The notes below the pieces were generated by a model, which was given only the letters and a program-made list of their open reading frames with translations, was not told where the DNA came from and searched no databases. Shown one piece after another: positions 60,931 to 64,000 of a stretch of 64,000 nucleotides of DNA (within the stretch, counting starts at the first letter, position 1; the number at the start of each line of letters is the position of its first letter). A program made the position numbers and the translations under genes. The DNA is from Muricomes sp049840515 (GTDB taxonomy: Bacteria; Bacillota; Clostridia; Lachnospirales; Lachnospiraceae). The stretch is taken from NCBI GenBank assembly GCA_049840515.1, contig JASGKW010000009.1, positions 496,001-560,000 of the forward strand, read 5' to 3'.

Positions 60931-62261
60931 TGTCAGAATTAAATAGAGTGCAAACAATTGAATACGATAAAAAATACAATCAGCACCCATGGCTTACGGG
61001 GAATGTGGATGCTATTCCTATAGAAAAAGCTGAGGGAATCTATTTTTATGATTTTAATGGAAAGAAATATTACGATATGTCCAGTCAGCTTTCCTGTGTG
61101 AACGTTGGCTATGGAAATCAGGATGTGATTAAAGCAGTACAAAAACAGGTGGAGATTTTGCCCTATATAGCGCCGTCCTGGGCATCCGCCCCAAGATCTG
61201 AGCTGGCGAAGCTTCTGATAGATTTAGCTCCTGACAATATGGCAAAGGTATTCTTTACATGTGGAGGTTCTGATGCAAATGAGGCAGCTATAAATATGGC
61301 GCGCACTGTAACAGGAAGAAGCAAGGTGTTCTCACGTTACAGGAGCTATCATGGCTCTACCCTTGGTTCAGGAAATCTGTCAGGAGACCCGAGAAGATTT
61401 GCCTTGGAGAATCCTTCTGCAACCGGATTTATTAAATTTACCGACCCTTATGTTTATCGGTCATCAAAGGAATTTGGAGACAGCAAAGAGGCAGCGGATT
61501 ATTACCTTAACAGTCTTGAGGAACAACTTGCATATGAGGGGCCGGAAAATGTAGCAGCAATTTTTGTGGAATCTGTTACAGGGGCAAATGGAGTGATTAT
61601 CCCGCCAGATGGGTATTTGCAGGGCTTGCGGAAGCTTTGTGACAAATATGGAATTCTTTTGGTCTGCGATGAGGTAATGGCGGGATTTGGAAGAACAGGA
61701 AAAATGTTTGCTTTTGAAAATTGGGGAATTAAGCCGGATATCATTACCTTTGCAAAAGGCGTGACAAGTGGATATGTACAGCTTGGGGGAGTAATTGTTT
61801 CACAGCGGATTGCAGATTATTATTCGGATAAAGTGTTTCAGTATGGTTTGACATACAGCGGACATTCCCTAGCTTGTGCGGCAGGAGTCGCATGCGTGAA
61901 ATATTACGATAAGGCAAATCTTCTTGAACATGTAAAGCAGGTTGGCACTGTATTGGGAGAAATACTTGAAGAGCTTAAGGAAAAGCATCGATGTGTCGGA
62001 GATGTGCGATATATAGGATTATTCGCAGCGGCAGAACTAGTAAAGGTCAAAGAGACAAAAGAGCCTCTTGTGCCATATGGAGATAAATCAGGAACTATGG
62101 GGCGTATTATTGGGGCATTAAAAGAACGGGGATTCTCAATCTTTGGGCGGGAAAATAATATTAATATTGCGCCCCCCCTTATTATAACAGAGGAGGAACT
62201 TCGTCAGGCCATGAAAATATTTGACGAAGTCCTGGAAATTGTTGACCGTAAATTCTTATAA
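60930..62261 (+). CDS. Taurine-type class III aminotransferase
   Basis: A 443-residue class III PLP aminotransferase. The PLP lysine is Lys276 in FAKGVTSGYVQLGG, with the cofactor Asp in LLVCDEVMAGFGRTG. In context it should convert taurine to sulfoacetaldehyde. Whether the amino acceptor is pyruvate (Tpa) or 2-oxoglutarate (Toa) cannot be told. Sulfoacetaldehyde would go to the alcohol dehydrogenase next door. The start overlaps the islB stop by one base. Confidence 0.85.
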   Translation: MSELNRVQTIEYDKKYNQHPWLTGNVDAIPIEKAEGIYFYDFNGKKYYDMSSQLSCVNVGYGNQDVIKAVQKQVEILPYIAPSWASAPRSELAKLLIDLAPDNMAKVFFTCGGSDANEAAINMARTVTGRSKVFSRYRSYHGSTLGSGNLSGDPRRFALENPSATGFIKFTDPYVYRSSKEFGDSKEAADYYLNSLEEQLAYEGPENVAAIFVESVTGANGVIIPPDGYLQGLRKLCDKYGILLVCDEVMAGFGRTGKMFAFENWGIKPDIITFAKGVTSGYVQLGGVIVSQRIADYYSDKVFQYGLTYSGHSLACAAGVACVKYYDKANLLEHVKQVGTVLGEILEELKEKHRCVGDVRYIGLFAAAELVKVKETKEPLVPYGDKSGTMGRIIGALKERGFSIFGRENNINIAPPLIITEEELRQAMKIFDEVLEIVDRKFL

Positions 62262-62278
62262 AAAGGAAAGTAATAACT

Positions 62279-63394
62279 ATGGAGTGGAAATACACGCAAC
62301 CTGTCCCGATATACTTCGGAAATGGACAGTTGGAAAGCCTGCATGAAAGAATAAATGAGAGGAAGTACAAAAAGGGACTGCTTGTCGCAGGCACACATTT
62401 TGTTGGAAGCCGGGAGGCAAAACTGCTGATGGAGAATAAAAAAAATCATCTGGGTGATATTTTTTCTGGGTTTTCGGAAAATCCAGAAGTGGAAGAGGTG
62501 GATGTATGTGCCAGAATACTGCTCAGGGGGAAATTTGACTTTGTTGTTGCAGTAGGTGGAGGGAGTGTAATAGACGGTGCAAAGGCAGCAGCTGTTCTGG
62601 TGTTTTCAGAAGTTCCGGCTGAAGAATATCATGGAACAGGAAAGATGCTTCCCCAAAAGCGTCTTCCAGTGATTGCTGTTCCCACAACAGCGGGAACGGG
62701 GAGTGAGGTAACCAATGTGGCTGTCCTTTCAAACCGGGAAAAAGGATTAAAAGCTCCCCTTGTGTCTGATAATTTTTATCCGGTTTGTGCAGTGGTGGAT
62801 CCGGAACTTACTATAACCATGCCTCCTTATCTAACTGCATGTACCGGTATAGATGTGCTGTCCCATGCTGTGGAAGGATATTGGAGCCGGGGACATCAGC
62901 CGATATGTGATGCACTGGCTGTTCATTCGATTAAACAGGTGTTCAGATACTTGCAGCGTGCTTGCCGTGACAGCAAAGATATGGAGGCAAGGGAAGGGAT
63001 GTGTGAGGCATCGGTAATTGCGGGCATGGCATTCGGGCTGCCAAAGACCACCTCTTCTCATGCATGTTCTTTCCCTTTGACGAATCTGTACCACATACCA
63101 CATGGGGAAGCCTGTGGATTGACGTTGGATTTCTTTATACGGCTAAATGGGAAAGCGGATAAAAGAACACAGGAGCTCGCTCGAACTTTGGGTTTTAAAA
63201 ACAGTGATGAAATGGCGGATAAAGTATATGAATTGAAAAGAAATATCGGACTGAGAACAGATTTAAAGGACATGAAATTAGGAAGGGAAAGTATTGAGGG
63301 ATTGATTTCGTTCAGCCACCACCCTAATTTGCTGAATAATCCAGTAAAAGTTACGGATGAGGTTCTTTTAAGTTTATATGAGGGACTTTGCTGA
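62279..63394 (+). CDS. sarD: Iron-containing alcohol dehydrogenase, likely sulfoacetaldehyde reductase
   Basis: A 371-residue Fe-type alcohol dehydrogenase with the NAD loop AVGGGSVIDGAKAAAV, GTGSEVTNVAVLS and the metal region ACTGIDVLSHAVEGYW with later His in SSHACSFPL and PHGEACG. Between an aminotransferase and a sulfite-lyase it most likely reduces sulfoacetaldehyde to isethionate (SarD). Reducing the acetaldehyde product is the alternative. The symbol is by context. Confidence 0.82.
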   Translation: MEWKYTQPVPIYFGNGQLESLHERINERKYKKGLLVAGTHFVGSREAKLLMENKKNHLGDIFSGFSENPEVEEVDVCARILLRGKFDFVVAVGGGSVIDGAKAAAVLVFSEVPAEEYHGTGKMLPQKRLPVIAVPTTAGTGSEVTNVAVLSNREKGLKAPLVSDNFYPVCAVVDPELTITMPPYLTACTGIDVLSHAVEGYWSRGHQPICDALAVHSIKQVFRYLQRACRDSKDMEAREGMCEASVIAGMAFGLPKTTSSHACSFPLTNLYHIPHGEACGLTLDFFIRLNGKADKRTQELARTLGFKNSDEMADKVYELKRNIGLRTDLKDMKLGRESIEGLISFSHHPNLLNNPVKVTDEVLLSLYEGLC

Positions 63395-63438
63395 GAACAA
63401 AGAGGAATTGTTATTGGATTGAAGAAAGAGAGGTAAAC

Positions 63439-64000
63439 ATGAAAAAAATAATGAAATTAGTTTTAACATTTGGGCTTTTGGGAATCTTACTTGTCGGGTG
63501 CGGGAATAAAAAGCAAACTCCTGAGGAGACAAAGGGGGAAGAACAAGTGACAATCCGTTTGGCAGATATGAGTGTGTATGGTATTGCTATATTTAATTAT
63601 GCGCAGGAAATAGGGTTGCTGGATGGATATTTTGATGATATTGAAGGCTATGACGTAAATGTTGAGTTGACAGAATGGGCAAGCGGCGTTGCCCAAAATG
63701 AAGCTTATGCGGCCGGGGAGATTGATTTTTCAAGTATGGGAAATCTGCCTGCGGTAACAGGAGGGGTGAGTAATTACGGAACAAAAATCCTGGCAGTAAA
63801 CTATCTTTATGATGATGAGTATTTTCTGGTAGCAAGAGAGGGCTCAGGGATACGGACTGCTGCTGACTTGAAAGGGAAAAATGTTGGGACATATATGGGA
63901 ACTGTGCAGCATTATGCAATAGCAAAATATTTGGAAAATGCAGGGCTCACTGTAGATGATGTTAATCTTTTGAATGTATCGGCTGAGATGCCAACTGCAC
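63439..64000 (+). CDS. Third sulfonate-type ABC substrate-binding lipoprotein, 3' end cut by window
   Basis: Starts at ATG 63439 after AGAGAGG; 187 residues are visible. The signal peptide ends GILLVGC-GNK. The SsuA fold shows in VTIRLADMSVYGIAIFNYAQ, EAYAAGEIDFSSMGNLPAV and LKGKNVGTYMGTVQHYA. It is a third, distinct receptor for this operon; its own permease and ATPase, if any, lie beyond the window. Confidence 0.88.
   Translation, partial: MKKIMKLVLTFGLLGILLVGCGNKKQTPEETKGEEQVTIRLADMSVYGIAIFNYAQEIGLLDGYFDDIEGYDVNVELTEWASGVAQNEAYAAGEIDFSSMGNLPAVTGGVSNYGTKILAVNYLYDDEYFLVAREGSGIRTAADLKGKNVGTYMGTVQHYAIAKYLENAGLTVDDVNLLNVSAEMPTA

Noticed and set aside
1..64000. CRISPR arrays, rRNA genes, intact tRNAs, insertion sequences and prophage structural genes
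   Set aside because: I looked for regularly spaced direct repeats, tRNA cloverleaf ends, transposase motifs and phage genes and saw none, apart from the tRNA remnant at 1634-1654 and the lone serine recombinase.

Overview
The window looks like chromosome from a gut-type Lachnospiraceae (Clostridia) bacterium. This is inferred from gene content and style, not from a marker gene: moderate GC, strong AGGAGG ribosome sites, RibU with an FMN riboswitch, Rrf2-controlled sulfur amino-acid genes, class-specific MutS-like ATPases, and a tmRNA whose tag ends in ELAAA. There is no rRNA, intact tRNA, insertion sequence or CRISPR array.

Layout. 1-1654 is the end of an AT-rich island with a DUF262/HEPN defence-type pair. 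It stops at a 20-base tRNA 3'-end remnant followed by a terminator. 1735-12292 holds a MarR/GNAT pair, a TM2 protein, ferritin, a very large kinase-AAA-GAF-GGDEF signalling protein, Tex and BioY. 12454-16235 holds a chemoreceptor, then a fluoride riboswitch in front of enolase. 16328-22356 is an unusual tandem of two pairs of MutS-like ATPases. 22403-27920 is a sulfur amino-acid locus: cysK, metY, a CymR-like Rrf2 regulator and two PLP lyases. 27979-35054 is mixed: aldehyde dehydrogenase, an RDD remnant, a TetR regulator with twin operators, a CDP-alcohol phosphatidyltransferase, FMN riboswitch/ribU, a Nim-like flavoprotein, an SLH protein and a DUF1275 protein. 35543-39928 is a second AT-rich island beside ssrA. 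It carries a serine recombinase, a small HTH protein, an NdpA-like nucleoid protein and two genes resembling the GapS4a/GapS4b anti-phage pair. 40605-51533 is ordinary chromosome: phospholipase C, an ABC exporter with a two-component system, an AGCS symporter, hisH, hisF, ung and a Lys-rich protein.

51646 to the window end is a sulfonate operon. A cysteine-rich leader peptide with a terminator precedes yezD, two complete SsuABC-type importers, a glycyl-radical isethionate sulfite-lyase with its activase, a taurine-type aminotransferase, an iron alcohol dehydrogenase, and a third binding protein cut by the window end. Together the genes can import taurine or isethionate and release sulfite for cysteine synthesis. 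The cysK/metY/CymR locus would use that sulfur, and both loci start from promoters of the same design.

Eight genes appear broken by nine single-base indels. Seven of these are one-base insertions at or beside AGCT in the context (G/C)AGCT(G/C), which suggests systematic sequencing error more than biological decay. These genes are listed as pseudogene, but most are probably intact in the organism.
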